This document shows positions 38,584-54,400 of a stretch of 64,000 nucleotides of DNA, one piece after another. Each line of letters begins with the position of its first letter. Position 1 is the first letter of the stretch. The notes below the pieces were generated by a model. That model searched no databases. It worked only from the letters and a program-made list of their open reading frames with translations, and had not been told where the DNA came from. Origin of the DNA: Sinohyriopsis cumingii. Its lineage: Eukaryota; Mollusca; Bivalvia; Unionida; Unionidae. The stretch lies in the NCBI GenBank assembly GCA_028554795.2, contig JAPYKE020000516.1, positions 62,001 through 126,000 on the forward strand, given 5' to 3'. Both the position numbers and the translations under genes were made by a program.

Positions 38584-41500
38584 TTCTGTGTTCAACTGAA
38601 CATCATTTTGCTCTTTTCTTACATCCAAGGGTAAATATACCTGGGGAAAGCATATTTTATCCCTTGGACCTGTATTTCATTCACAGACAGTGTAAAATGA
38701 TTAAGTAGAGAACTTGAGTAGGTTCTATTATAAAGTTTTCATCACAGTCCTCTAACTAAATACCTTATAACTATGTTTATAAACAATTACTAAAGGCTAT
38801 ACAAGCAGATATGTGTTACTCAGGAAGTGACCTCATCATAAACACATAAATTAACTGCTTGGAGCCGTAATAAATAGTCTGAATGGCCAATACAAAATAT
38901 AATTTTGTCTTCATGTATTTAAAATGAAGGTCTCATTTTGACTTACAAAAATATTTTCTCTGACAAAATGTGACAAATATCCAACATTGGAGCTTGTATA
39001 TGGTGTAGGAATATATACCTACTGATAACATTTAATATCATTCCAAAAAATATTATATATGTGCATTTTGGGAGGAAACTTTATTAAAATTTTTAAATAA
39101 AAATTAATTTTTTACTTTTAATTTCATTCTTATATTTTCACAGTCAATATACCTAACATATTCAAATTTCATGTGTCTATCATTACTAATAAAGATTTTA
39201 TACCAATTTAACTTTACTCCAATACTGCACTGACAGGATATAGAACATAATTAATTTTACTATATGTTCTCTACATTTGTTTCTCAGTACTGACCTTTCC
39301 ACTGTGTGACAATCAATGCAAATCATATGTTAATCTAAAATACCTTCAAAGATGACTTCACGGTGAAGTTCTTGTCAAAGGTTGACCTGCTCTTTTTTGA
39401 GATACTGGACTGTCAACATAGCAGCATGTAAACAGAACACAGATTTCACTTCCGAATCATCACCAAGGCCTTATTACTCACTGAGTGCTGTCGCCAAAAT
39501 ACACACAGACAACAACACCCTGAGCTCATATTATCAAGAATAAATGGTTACCTTTAAATCCCTACCAAAATGCATAAATAAAACTCTTCTATCTCCACCA
39601 AAATAAGAGAGGAACAAATATTCTAAAAATAGACTAGAAATACATTCGTGGGTACTGAACTGGAAGTATTAATTGTGATGTAATTCCTGACAGGCTCCAT
39701 GTTTTAAGCCAATTTTAGTCAAACTTTTATATTTGCATGCTATACCTATTTCAACTTTATACATGAAGTCTTTTTGAAATTCCTTGCAAACAAAACATGT
39801 GACACCTGTCAGAAAGTATGTAGTGCTGGTGTTCCACAGGGTGCAAGGTCTAGTCCAAGTGCTCTTGAGAAGCCAAAACTAAATTTGCTATATCTTCCTT
39901 AATTATAGAAATTTTTCAATGCAGTAAAAACCAAATTGTAATACAAGACAAGCCCTGTCTGAAAATATGTTTGAAATTTATCAATATTGATAAATTAAAT
40001 TTTAATCGCAATTTAAATAAACATTTAAATTTTAAAAAGTAAATCGTTATTGAAAACTTATACAAGTTTTAAAACACAGATTGACAAATTTTAGACAGAA
40101 AAGTTGACTAATGAATGGTATTTAAAACAAATGGTAGTCTGGGTTTGTACAACTGATAACATTTTTCCCAGGGATAGTGGAGCAACATAGCTCATAGTGA
40201 TTTTGGCAGTAAACCGCTATATGCCTGTCCAGATACATATTGGTGTACACACTAAAGAAACAATGCCAGGTGCTATGTTCCACATTTATTGTGTCAGGTA
40301 CTTAGGCAGTTGTTTCCATAACTAATAGCACATTCAGATTTAAAGTTCTGATGGGATCACTACCATGTTTTATAGCAAAAATGCATTCCATTTCAATGTC
40401 GATAACTACAAAAGGTGACAATGGGATAGGAAAATAGTTTCTAGGGAGGCTCTACCTTACTAAAAAATGGTGCTGATCTCTCTCGTGAAGACCTAAGCCA
40501 AGTCTCTGAGGTGCTATATATCAGTGTGGTGATATAAACTAGTCTTTGCCACTTATGGCAGTACACTGCACATGCCCTTATAAAACATTGCTATCACCGC
40601 CGGACTATTGGAGAGCTTAAAGCTGTTCCAACTCTAACACACTGTTCCAGATACCAGACTAGACCGGAAAAAGATACAATATGTTTCACTTAATTCTAGA
40701 AAACAGTAAGATCTAGGTAAATGAAGTTAAAATGTGTTAGATATGGTGATTTCAAGATAACATTAAGGTTGCAAGCATGGGGGAAAATATTAAACTTGAC
40801 AGAGTGACACTCAGAAATGTGAAGCAATGGCCATGCATTAAAGTGATAAATTCATCCTAAAAATATATCAGGTTTCTAGAAGCATATTTAACCATTTACA
40901 GCTTAAATAACTAATCAGGTAGACTATGTATCATAAAGTTTAAGGCAATGTTGAGGCAGTGAGGTTTGATCATTGGTGCAAACATTAGTACATACCAGTA
41001 TACAGGAAAGTCAAGTGACAATGTACTAAATTAGAATATATTACTATAAGCAATCTTATTCATGAGGGAAATAACAATTTTGCATATTGCAAGTGAATAC
41101 AGCCAAATGTGGTCACACAGATCAACTATAGGTACCAATAAATCCTATATCATCAACTAAATGTGAAAATCTGATCCCCAAAACTTGTAAACAAGGATGG
41201 AAAATTGCATATGTGGGACATATACAATGTACTTGTTAAGATCAAATGTGCAAACATAATTCAAATGATCTGTTTGAACATTTATAGTGTATTTTTAAGA
41301 GTGTTGGTTACCAATTATTAAGCTCATTGATTCAGTGGAATCAGATATCAGCTGATGCTTCAATACCGCACTCTCTCAAAGTACCAAATTGAAATATGTT
41401 ACCATACATAGGCATATTCATGATGAAAATAACATTTTGGGATATTTTCAGTGCACACAGCCAGAAATGTGCCTTACAGATTCACTATAGGTACAATTGT

Positions 41501-41799
41501 CAGCCTATATGATGTACTGAATGTGAACTTTTGATCCCAAACATTCTAAAATGTATTGATATTTGTTCATGTGCGATATGTAACCATGTTAAGATCACTT
41601 ATACAAAGTTAAGTACAAATAATCTGTTTGAATATTTCTTATGTAATCTTTAAAGTGTCAGTTAACAAATATTATTAGTAATTAATAATGCATGATAAAG
41701 CAAGATGGATCATTAGAATTCCCATAACATCATATTGGCCACAATGACACACTACACCAATCAATATCTTAACCAAACTGAACAATAAAATAGAATTCA
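38584..41799 (+). repeat. Satellite unit 13 (type X; breaks the alternation)
   Basis: Close to unit 8: AACTGAACATC (G38598), CTTTGCC near 40545 and CTAGACCGGAAAAAG near 40660. Private changes are T39486, which removes the CpG of GAGCGC, and C41574 (GTGCGATATG). It directly follows another GGAATC unit, so the dimer phase is lost here. Confidence 0.97.
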
Positions 41800-44700
41800 T
41801 TCTGTGTTCAACTTAACATCATTTTGCTCTTTTCTTACATCCAAGGGTAAATATACCTGGGGAAAGCATATTTTATCCCTTGGACCTGTATTTCATTCAC
41901 AGACAGTGTAAAATGATTAAGTAGAGAACTTGAGTAGGTTCTATTATAAAGTTTTCATCACAGTCCTCTAACTAAATACCTTATAACTATGTTTATAAAC
42001 AATTACTAAAGGCTATACAAGCAGATATGTGTTACTCAGGAAGTGACCTCATCATAAACACATAAATTAACTGCTTGGAGCCGTAATAAATAGTCTGAAT
42101 GGCCAATACAAAATATAATTTTGTCTTCATGTATTTAAAATGAAGGTCTCATTTTGACTTACAAAAATATTTTCTCTGACAAAATGTGACAAATATCCAA
42201 CATTGGAGCTTGTATATGGTGTAGGAATATATACCTACTGATAACATTTAATATCATTCCAAAAAATATTATATATGTGCATTTTGGGAGGAAACTTTAT
42301 TAAAATTTTTAAATAAAAATTAATTTTTTACTTTTAATTTCATTCTTATATTTTCACAGTCAATATACCTAACATATTCAAATTGCATGTGTCTATCATT
42401 ACTAATAAAGATTTTATACCAATTTAACTTTACTCCAATACTGCACTGACAGGATATAGAACATAATTAATTTTACTATATGTTCTCTACATTTGTTTCT
42501 CAGTACTGACCTTTCCACTGTGTGACAATCAATGCAAATCATATGTTAATCTAAAATACCTTCAAAGATGACTTCACGGTGAAGTTCTTGTCAAAGGTTG
42601 ACCTGCTCTTTTTTGAGATACTGGACTGTCAACATAGCAGCATGTAAACAGAACACAGATTTCACTTCCGAATCATCACCAAGGCCTTATTACTCACTGA
42701 GCGCTGTCGCCAAAATACACACAGACAACAACACCCTGAGCTCATATTATCAAGAATAAATGGTTACCTTTAAATCCCTACCAAAATGCATAAATAAAAC
42801 TCTTCTATCTCCACCAAAATAAGAGAGGAACAAATATTCTAAAAATAGACTAGAAATACATTCGTGGGTACTGAACTGGAAGTATTAATTGTGATGTAAT
42901 TCCTGACAGGCTCCATGTTTTAAGCCAATTTTAGTCAAACTTTTATATTTGCATGCTATACCTATTTCAACTTTATACATGAAGTCTTTTTGAAATTCCT
43001 TGCAAACAAAACATGTGACACCTGTCAGAAAGTATGTAGTGCTGGTGTTCCACAGGGTGCAAGGTCTAGTCCAAGTGCTCTTGAGAAGCCAAAACTAAAT
43101 TTGCTATATCTTCCTTAATTATAGAAATTTTTCAATGCAGTAAAAACCAAATTGTAATACAAGACAAGCCCTGTCTGAAAATATGTTTGAAATTTATCAA
43201 TATTGATAAATTAAATTTTAATCGCAATTTAAATAAACATTTAAATTTTAAAAAGTAAATCGTTATTGAAAACTTATACAAGTTTTAAAACACAGATTGA
43301 CAAATTTTAGACAGAAAAGTTGACTAATGAATGGTATTTAAAACAAATGGTAGTCTGGGTTTGTACAACTGATAACATTTTTCCCAGGGATAGTGGAGCA
43401 ACATAGCTCATAGTGATTTTGGCAGTAAACCGCTATATGCCTGTCCAGATACATATTGGTGTACACACTAAAGAAACAATGCCAGGTGCTATGTTCCACA
43501 TTTATTGTGTCAGGTACTTAGGCAGTTGTTTCCATAACTAATAGCACATTCAGATTTAAAGTTCTGATGGGATCACTACCATGTTTTATAGCAAAAATGC
43601 ATTCCATTTCAATGTCGATAACTACAAAAGGTGACAATGGGATAGGAAAATAGTTTCTAGGGAGGCTCTACCTTACTAAAAAATGGTGCTGATCTCTCTC
43701 GTGAAGACCTAAGCCAAGTCTCTGAGGTGCTATATATCAGTGTGGTGATATAAACTAGTCTTGGCCACTTATGGCAGTACACTGCACATGCCCTTATAAA
43801 ACATTGCTATCACCGCCGGACTATTGGAGAGCTTAAAGCTGTTCCAACTCTAACACACTGTTCCAGATACCAGACTAAACCGGAAAAGATACAATATGTT
43901 TCACTTAATTCTAGAAAACAGTAAGATCTAGGTAAATGAAGTTAAAATATGTTAGATATGGTGATTTCAAGATAACATTAAGATTGCAAGCATGGGGGAA
44001 AATATTAAACTTGACAGAGTGACACTCAGAAATGTGAAGCAATGGCCATGCATTAAAGTGATAAATTCATCCTAAAAATATATCAGGTTTCTAGAAGCAT
44101 ATTTAACCATTTACAGCTTAAATAACTAATCAGGTAGACTATGTATCATAAAGTTTAAGGCAATGTTGAGGCAGTGAGGTTTGATCATTGGTGCAAACAT
44201 TAGTACATACCAGTATACAGGAAAGTCAAGTGACAATGTACTAAATTAGAATATATTACTATAAGCAATCTTATTCATGAGGGAAATAACAATTTTGCAT
44301 ATTGCAAGTGAATACAGCCAAATGTGGTCACACAGATCAACTATAGGTACCAATAAATCCTATATCATCAACTAAATGTGAAAATCTGATCCCCAAAACT
44401 TGTAAACAAGGATGGAAAATTGCATATGTGGGACATATACAATGTACTTGTTAAGATCAAATGTGCAAACATAATTCAAATGATCTGTTTGAACATTTAT
44501 AGTGTATTTTTAAGAGTGTTGGTTACCAATTATTAAGCTCATTGATTCAGTGGGAGCAGATATCAGCTGATGCTTCAATACCGCACTCTCTCAAAGTACC
44601 AAATTGAAATATGTTACCATACATAGGCATATTCATGATGAAAATAACATTTTGGGATATTTTCAGTGCACACAGCCAGAAATGTGCCTTACAGATTCAC

Positions 44701-45014
44701 TATAGGTACAATTGTCAGCCTATATGATGTACTGAATGTGAACTTTTGATCCCAAACATTCTAAAATGTATTGATATTTGTTCATGTGGGATATGTAACC
44801 ATGTTAAGATCACTTATACAAAGTTAAGTACAAATAATCTGTTTGAATATTTCTTATGTAATCTTTAAAGTGTCAGTTAACAAATATTATTAGTAATTAA
44901 TAATGCATGATAAAGCAAGATGGATCATTAGAATTCCCATAACATCATATTGGCCACAATGACACACTACGCCAATCAATATCTTAACCAAACTGAACAA
45001 TAAAATAGAATTCA
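41800..45014 (+). repeat. Satellite unit 14 (type Y)
   Basis: AACATTGC near 43801, AAGATTGC near 43979, GGGAGC near 44552 and ACGCC end. Private changes are G42385 (AATTGCATG) and A43949 (AAAATATGTT). Confidence 0.97.
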
Positions 45015-48000
45015 TTCTGTGTTCAACTTGACATCATTTTGCTCTTTTCTTACATCCAAGGGTAAATATACCTGGGGAAAGCATATTTTATCCCTTGGAC
45101 CTGTATTTCATTCACAGACAGTGTAAAATGATTAAGTAGAGAACTTGAGTAGGTTCTATTATAAAGTTTTCATCACAGTCCTCTAACTAAATACCTTATA
45201 ACTATGTTTATAAACAATTACTAAAGGCTATACAAGCAGATATGTGTTACTCAGGAAGTGACCTCATCATAAACACATAAATTAACTGCTTGGAGCCGTA
45301 ATAAATAGTCTGAATGGCCAATACAAAATATAATTTTGTCTTCATGTATTTACAATGAAGGTCTCATTTTGACTTACAAAAATATTTTCTCTGACAAAAT
45401 GTGACAAATATCCAACATTGGAGCTTGTATATGGTGTAGGAATATATACCTACTGATAACATTGAATCATTCCAAAAAATATTATATATGTGCATTTTGG
45501 GAGGAAACTTTATTAAAATTTTTAAATAAAAATTAATTTTTTACTTTTAATTTCATTCTTATATTTTCACAGTCAATATACCTAACATATTCAAATTTCA
45601 TGTGTCTATCATTACTAATAAAGATTTTATACCAATTTAACTTTACTCCAATACTGCACTGACAGGATATAGAACATAATTAATTTTACTATATGTTCTC
45701 TACATTTGTTTCTCAGTACTGACCTTTCCACTGTGTGACAATCAATGCAAATCATATGTTAATCTAAAATACCTTCAAAGATGACTTCACGGTGAAGTTC
45801 TTGTCAAATGTTGACCTGCTCTTTTTTGAGATACTGGACTGTCAACATAGCAGCATGTAAACAGAACACAGATTTCACTTCCGAATCATCACCAAGGCCT
45901 TATTACTCACTGAGCGCTGTCGCCAAAATACACACAGACAACAACACCCTGAGCTCATATTATCAAGAATAAATGGTTACCTTTAAATCCCTACCAAAAT
46001 GCATAAATAAAACTCTTCTATCTCCACCAAAATAAGAGAGGAACAAATATTCTAAAAATAGACTAGAAATACATTCGTGGGTACTGAACTGGAAGTATTA
46101 ATTGTGATGTAATTCCTGACAGGCTCCATGTTTTAAGCCAATTTTAGTCAAACTTTTATATTTGCATGCTATACCTATTTCAACTTTATACATGAAGTCT
46201 TTTTGAAATTCCTTGCAAACAAAACATGTGACACCTGTCAGAAAGTATGTAGTGCTGGTGTTCCACAGGGTGCAAGGTCTAGTCCAAGTGCTCTTGAGAA
46301 GCCAAAACTAAATTTGCTATATCTTCCTTAATTATAGAAATTTTTCAATGCAGTAAAAATCAAATTGTAATACAAGACAAGCCCTGTCTGAAAATATGTT
46401 TGAAATTTATCAATATTGATAAATTAAATTTTAATCGCAATTTAAATAAACATTTAAATTTTAAAAAGTAAATCGTTATTGAAAACTTATACAAGTTTTA
46501 AAACACAGATTGACAAATTTTAGACAGAAAAGTTGACTAATGAATGGTATTTAAAACAAATGGTAGTCTGGGTTTGTACAACTGATAACATTTTTCCCAG
46601 GGATAGTGGAGCAACATAGCTCATAGTGATTTTGGCAGTAAACCGCTATATGCCTGTCCAGATACATATTGGTGTACACACTAAAGAAACAATGCCAGGT
46701 GCTATGTTCCACATTTATTGTGTCAGGTACTTAGGCAGTTGTTTCCATAACTAATAGCACATTCAGATTTAAAGTTCTGATGGGATCACTACCATGTTTT
46801 ATAGCAAAAATGCATTCCATTTCAATGTCGATAACTACAAAAGGTGACAATGGGATAGGAAAATAGTTTCTAGGGAGGCTCTACCTTACTAAAAAATGGT
46901 GCTGATCTCTCTCGTGAAGACCTAAGCCAAGTCTCTGAGGTGCTATATATCAGTGTGGTGATATAAACTAGTCTTGGCCACTTATGGCAGTACACTGCAC
47001 ATGCCCTTATAAAACCTTGCTATCACCGCCGGACTATTGGAGAGCTTAAAGCTGTTCCAACTCTAACACACTGTTCCAGATACCAGACTAAACCGGAAAA
47101 GATACAATATGTTTCACTTAATTCTAGAAAACAGTAAGATCTAGGTAAATGAAGTTAAAATGTGTTAGATATGGTGATTTCAAGATAACATTAAGATTGC
47201 AAGCATGGGGGAAAATATTAAACTTGACAGAGTGACACTCAGAAATGTGAAGCAATGGCCATGCATTAAAGTGATAAATTCATCCTAAAAATATATCAGG
47301 TTTCTAGAAGCATATTTAACCATTTACAGCTTAAATAACTAATCAGGTAGACTATGTATCATAAAGTTTAAGGCAATGTTGAGGCAGTGAGGTTTGATCA
47401 TTGGTGCAAACATTAGTACATACCAGTATACAGGAAAGTCAAGTGACAATGTACTAAATTAGAATATATTACTATAAGCAATCTTATTCATGAGGGAAAT
47501 AACAATTTTGCATATTGCAAGTGAATACAGCCAAATGTGGTCACACAGATCAACTATAGGTACCAATAAATCCTATATCATCAACTAAATGTGAAAATCT
47601 GATCCCCAAAACTTGTAAACAAGGATGGAAAATTGCATATGTGGGACATATACAATGTACTTGTTAAGATCAAATGTGCAAACATAATTCAAATGATCTG
47701 TTTGAACATTTATAGTGTATTTTTAAGAGTGTTGGTTACCAATTATTAAGCTCATTGATTCAGTGGGAGCAGATATCAGCTGATGCTTCAATACCGCACT
47801 CTCTCAAAGTACCAAATTGAAATATGTTACCATACATAGGCATATTCATGATGAAAATAACATTTTGGGATATTTTCAGTGCACACAGCCAGAAATGTGC
47901 CTTACAGATTCACTATAGGTACAATTGTCAGCCTATATGATGTACTGAATGTGAACTTTTGATCCCAAACATTCTAAAATGTATTGATATTTGTTCATGT

Positions 48001-48227
48001 GGGATATGTAACCATGTTAAGATCACTTATACAAAGTTAAGTACAAATAATCTGTTTGAATATTTCTTATGTAATCTTTAAAGTGTCAGTTAACAAATAT
48101 TATTAGTAATTAATAATGCATGATAAAGCAAGATGGATCATTAGAATTCCCATAACATCATATTGGCCACAATGACACACTACGCCAATCAATATCTTAA
48201 CCAAACTGAACAATAAAATAGAATTCA
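45015..48227 (+). repeat. Satellite unit 15 (type Y; front shared with unit 16)
   Basis: The front carries G45030 (AACTTGACATC), C45353 (TTTACAATG) and G45464 with the two-base deletion (ATTGAATCATTCC), all shared only with unit 16; T46360 (AAAATCAAATTG) is also in units 16 and 18. The rear (GTCGATAAC, AACCTTGC, AAGATTGC, GGGAGC, ACGCC) differs from unit 16. It follows another type-Y unit, a second break in the alternation. Confidence 0.97.
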
Positions 48228-51200
48228 TTCTGTGTTCAACTTGACATCATTTTGCTCTTTTCTTACATCCAAGGGTAAATATACCTGGGGAAAGCATATT
48301 TTATCCCTTGGACCTGTATTTCATTCACAGACAGTGTAAAATGATTAAGTAGAGAACTTGAGTAGGTTCTATTATAAAGTTTTCATCACAGTCCTCTAAC
48401 TAAATACCTTATAACTATGTTTATAAACAATTACTAAAGGCTATACAAGCAGATATGTGTTACTCAGGAAGTGACCTCATCATAAACACATAAATTAACT
48501 GCTTGGAGCCGTAATAAATAGTCTGAATGGCCAATACAAAATATAATTTTGTCTTCATGTATTTACAATGAAGGTCTCATTTTGACTTACAAAAATATTT
48601 TCTCTGACAAAATGTGACAAATATCCAACATTGGAGCTTGTATATGGTGTAGGAATATATACCTACTGATAACATTGAATCATTCCAAAAAATATTATAT
48701 ATGTGCATTTTGGGAGGAAACTTTATTAAAATTTTTAAATAAAAATTAATTTTTTACTTTTAATTTCATTCTTATATTTTCACAGTCAATATACCTAACA
48801 TATTCAAATTTCATGTGTCTATCATTACTAATAAAGATTTTATACCAATTTAACTTTACTCCAATACTGCACTGACAGGATATAGAACATAATTAATTTT
48901 ACTATATGTTCTCTACATTTGTTTCTCAGTACTGACCTTTCCACTGTGTGACAATCAATGCAAATCATATGTTAATCTAAAATACCTTCAAAGATGACTT
49001 CACGGTGAAGTTCTTGTCAAATGTTGACCTGCTCTTTTTTGAGATACTGGACTGTCAACATAGCAGCATGTAAACAGAACACAGATTTCACTTCCGAATC
49101 ATCACCAAGGCCTTATTACTCACTGAGCGCTGTCGCCAAAATACACACAGACAACAACACCCTGAGCTCATATTATCAAGAATAAATGGTTACCTTTAAA
49201 TCCCTACCAAAATGCATAAATAAAACTCTTCTATCTCCACCAAAATAAGAGAGGAACAAATATTCTAAAAATAGACTAGAAATACATTCGTGGGTACTGA
49301 ACTGGAAGTATTAATTGTGATGTAATTCCTGACAGGCTCCATGTTTTAAGCCAATTTTAGTCAAACTTTTATATTTGCATGCTATACCTATTTCAACTTT
49401 ATACATGAAGTCTTTTTGAAATTCCTTGCAAACAAAACATGTGACACCTGTCAGAAAGTATGTAGTGCTGGTGTTCCACAGGGTGCAAGGTCTAGTCCAA
49501 GTGCTCTTGAGAAGCCAAAACTAAATTTGCTATATCTTCCTTAATTATAGAAATTTTTCAATGCAGTAAAAATCAAATTGTAATACAAGACAAGCCCTGT
49601 CTGAAAATATGTTTGAAATTTATCAATATTGATAAATTAAATTTTAATCGCAATTTAAATAAACATTTAAATTTTAAAAAGTAAATCGTTATTGAAAACT
49701 TATACAAGTTTTAAAACACAGATTGACAAATTTTAGACAGAAAAGTTGACTAATGAATGGTATTTAAAACAAATGGTAGTCTGGGTTTGTACAACTGATA
49801 ACATTTTTCCCAGGGATAGTGGAGCAACATAGCTCATAGTGATTTTGGCAGTAAACCGCTATATGCCTGTCCAGATACATATTGGTGTACACACTAAAGA
49901 AACAATGCCAGGTGCTATGTTCCACATTTATTGTGTCAGGTACTTAGGCAGTTGTTTCCATAACTAATAGCACATTCAGATTTAAAGTTCTGATGGGATC
50001 ACTACCATGTTTTATAGCAAAAATGCATTCCATTTCAATGCCGATAACTACAAAAGGTGACAATGGGATAGGAAAATAGTTTCTAGGGAGGCTCTACCTT
50101 ACTAAAAAATGGTGCTGATCTCTCTCGTGAAGACCTAAGCCAAGTCTCTGAGGTGCTATATATCAGTGTGGTGATATAAACTAGTCTTGGCCACTTATGG
50201 CAGTACACTGCACATGCCCTTATAAAACATTGCTATCACCGCCGGACTATTGGAGAGCTTAAAGCTGTTCCAACTCTAACACACTGTTCCAGATACCAGA
50301 CTAAACCGGAAAAGATACAATATGTTTCACTTAATTCTAGAAAACAGTAAGATCTAGGTAAATGAAGTTAAAATGTGTTAGATATGGTGATTTCAAGATA
50401 ACATTAAGGTTGCAAGCATGGGGGAAAATATTAAACTTGACAGAGTGACACTCAGAAATGTGAAGCAATGGCCATGCATTAAAGTGATAAATTCATCCTA
50501 AAAATATATCAGGTTTCTAGAAGCATATTTAACCATTTACAGCTTAAATAACTAATCAGGTAGACTATGTATCATAAAGTTTAAGGCAATGTTGAGGCAG
50601 TGAGGTTTGATCATTGGTGCAAACATTAGTACATACCAGTATAGAGGAAAGTCAAGTGACAATGTACTAAATTAGAATATATTACTATAAGCAATCTTAT
50701 TCATGAGGGAAATAACAATTTTGCATATTGCAAGTGAATACAGCCAAATGTGGTCACACAGATCAACTATAGGTACCAATAAATCCTATATCATCAACTA
50801 AATGTGAAAATCTGATCCCCAAAACTTGTAAACAAGGATGGAAAATTGCATATGTGGGACATATACAATGTACTTGTTAAGATCAAATGTGCAAACATAA
50901 TTCAAATGATCTGTTTGAACATTTATAGTGTATTTTTAAGAGTGTTGGTTACCAATTATTAAGCTCATTGATTCAGTGGAATCAGATATCAGCTGATGCT
51001 TCAATACCGCACTCTCTCAAAGTACCAAATTGAAATATGTTACCATACATAGGCATATTCATGATGAAAATAACATTTTGGGATATTTTCAGTGCACACA
51101 GCCAGAAATGTGCCTTACAGATTCACTATAGGTACAATTGTCAGCCTATATGATGTACTGAATGTGAACTTTTGATCCCAAACATTCTAAAATGTATTGA

Positions 51201-51440
51201 TATTTGTTCATGTGGGATATGTAACCATGTTAAGATCACTTATACAAAGTTAAGTACAAATAATCTGTTTGAATATTTCTTATGTAATCTTTAAAGTGTC
51301 AGTTAACAAATATTATTAGTAATTAATAATGCATGATAAAGCAAGATGGATCATTAGAATTCCCATAACATCATATTGGCCACAATGACACACTACACCA
51401 ATCAATATCTTAACCAAACTGAACAATAAAATAGAATTCA
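48228..51440 (+). repeat. Satellite unit 16 (front as unit 15, rear as unit 12)
   Basis: The first ~1.8 kb repeats unit 15 with all its marker variants. From C50041 (ATGCCGATAAC) the rear follows unit 12 (AACATTGC, AAGGTTGC, GGAATC). G50644 (TATAGAGG) is shared with units 19 and 20. Ends ACACC. A clear mosaic. Confidence 0.97.
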
Positions 51441-54400
51441 TTCTGTGTTCAACTTAACATCATTTTGCTCTTTTCTTACATCCAAGGGTAAATATACCTG
51501 GGGAAAGCATATTTTATCCCTTGGACCTGTATTTCATTCACAGACAGTGTAAAATGATTAAGTAGAGAACTTGAGTAGGTTCTATTATAAAGTTTTCATC
51601 ACAGTCCTCTAACTAAATACCTTATAACTATGTTTATAAACAATTACTAAAGGCTATACAAGCAGATATGTGTTACTCAGGAAGTGACCTCATCATAAAC
51701 ACATAAATTAACTGCTTGGAGCCGTAATAAATAGTCTGAATGGCCAATACAAAATATAATTTTGTCTTCATGTATTTAAAATGAAGGTCTCATTTTGACT
51801 TACAAAAATATTTTCTCTGACAAAATGTGACAAATATCCAACATTGGAGCTTGTATATGGTGTAGGAATATATACCTACTGATAACATTTAATATCATTC
51901 CAAAAAATATTATATATGTGCATTTTGGGAGGAAACTTTATTAAAATTTTTAAATAAAAATTAATTTTTTACTTTTAATTTCATTCTTATATTTTCACAG
52001 TCAATATACCTAACATATTCAAATTTCATGTGTCTATCATTACTAATAAAGATTTTATACCAATTTAACTTTACTCCAATACTGCACTGACAGGATATAG
52101 AACATAATTAATTTTACTATATGTTCTCTACATTTGTTTCTCAGTACTGACCTTTCCACTGTGTGACAATCAATGCAAATCATATGTTAATCTAAAATAC
52201 CTTCAAAGATGACTTCACGGTGAAGTTCTTGTCAAAGGTTGACCTGCTCTTTTTTGAGATACTGGACTGTCAACATAGCAGCATGTAAACAGAACACAGA
52301 TTTCACTTCCGAATCATCACCAAGGCCTTATTACTCACTGAGCGCTGTCGCCAAAATACACACAGACAACAACACCCTGAGCTCATATTATCAAGAATAA
52401 ATGGTTACCTTTAAATCCCTACCAAAATGCATAAATAAAACTCTTCTATCTCCACCAAAATAAGAGAGGAACAAATATTCTAAAAATAGACTAGAAATAC
52501 ATTCGTGGGTACTGAACTGGAAGTATTAATTGTGATGTAATTCCTGACAGGCTCCATGTTTTAAGCCAATTTTAGTCAAACTTTTATATTTGCATGCTAT
52601 ACCTATTTCAACTTTATACATGAAGTCTTTTTGAAATTCCTTGCAAACAAAACATGTGACACCTGTCAGAAAGTATGTAGTGCTGGTGTTCCACAGGGTG
52701 CAAGGTCTAGTCCAAGTGCTCTTGAGAAGCCAAAACTAAATTTGCTATATCTTCCTTAATTATAGAAATTTTTCAATGCAGTAAAAACCAAATTGTAATA
52801 CAAGACAAGCCCTGTCTGAAAATATGTTTGAAATTTATCAATATTGATAAATTAAATTTTAATCGCAATTTAAATAAACATTTAAATTTTAAAAAGTAAA
52901 TCGTTATTGAAAACTTATACAAGTTTTAAAACACAGATTGACAAATTTTAGACAGAAAAGTTGACTAATGAATGGTATTTAAAACAAATGGTAGTCTGGG
53001 TTTGTACAACTGATAACATTTTTCCCAGGGATAGTGGAGCAACATAGCTCATAGTGATTTTGGCAGTAAACCGCTATATGCCTGTCCAGATACATATTGG
53101 TGTACACACTAACGAAACAATGCCAGGTGCTATGTTCCACATTTATTGTGTCAGGTACTTAGGCAGTTGTTTCCATAACTAATAGCACATTCAGATTTAA
53201 AGTTCTGATGGGATCACTACCATGTTTTATAGCAAAAATGCATTCCATTTCAATGTCGATAACTACAAAAGGTGACAATGGGATAGGAAAATAGTTTCTA
53301 GGGAGGCTCTACCTTACTAAAAAATGGTGCTGATCTCTCTCGTGAAGACCTAAGCCAAGTCTCTGAGGTGCTATATATCAGTGTGGTGATATAAACTAGT
53401 CTTGGCCACTTATGGCAGTACACTGCACATGCCCTTATAAAACCTTGCTATCACCGCCGGACTATTGGAGAGCTTAAAGCTGTTCCAACTCTAACACACT
53501 GTTCCAGATACCAGACTAAACCGGAAAAGATACAATATGTTTCACTTAATTCTAGAAAACAGTAAGATCTAGGTAAATGAAGTTAAAATGTGTTAGATAT
53601 GGTGATTTCAAGATAACATTAAGATTGCAAGCATGGGGGAAAATATTAAACTTGACAGAGTGACACTCAGAAATGTGAAGCAATGGCCATGCATTAAAGT
53701 GATAAATTCATCCTAAAAATATATCAGGTTTCTAGAAGCATATTTAACCATTTACAGCTTAAATAACTAATCAGGTAGACTATGTATCATAAAGTTTAAG
53801 GCAATGTTGAGGCAGTGAGGTTTGATCATTGGTGCAAACATTAGTACATACCAGTATACAGGAAAGTCAAGTGACAATGTACTAAATTAGAATATATTAC
53901 TATAAGCAATCTTATTCATGAGGGAAATAACAATTTTGCATATTGCAAGTGAATACAGCCAAATGTGGTCACACAGATCAACTATAGGTACCAATAAATC
54001 CTATATCATCAACTAAATGTGAAAATCTGATCCCCAAAACTTGTAAACAAGGATGGAAAATTGCATATGTGGGACATATACAATGTACTTGTTAAGATCA
54101 AATGTGCAAACATAATTCAAATGATCTGTTTGAACATTTATAGTGTATTTTTAAGAGTGTTGGTTACCAATTATTAAGCTCATTGATTCAGTGGGAGCAG
54201 ATATCAGCTGATGCTTCAATACCGCACTCTCTCAAAGTACCAAATTGAAATATGTTACCATACATAGGCATATTCATGATGAAAATAACATTTTGGGATA
54301 TTTTCAGTGCACACAGCCAGAAATGTGCCTTACAGATTCACTATAGGTACAATTGTCAGCCTATATGATGTACTGAATGTGAACTTTTGATCCCAAACAT

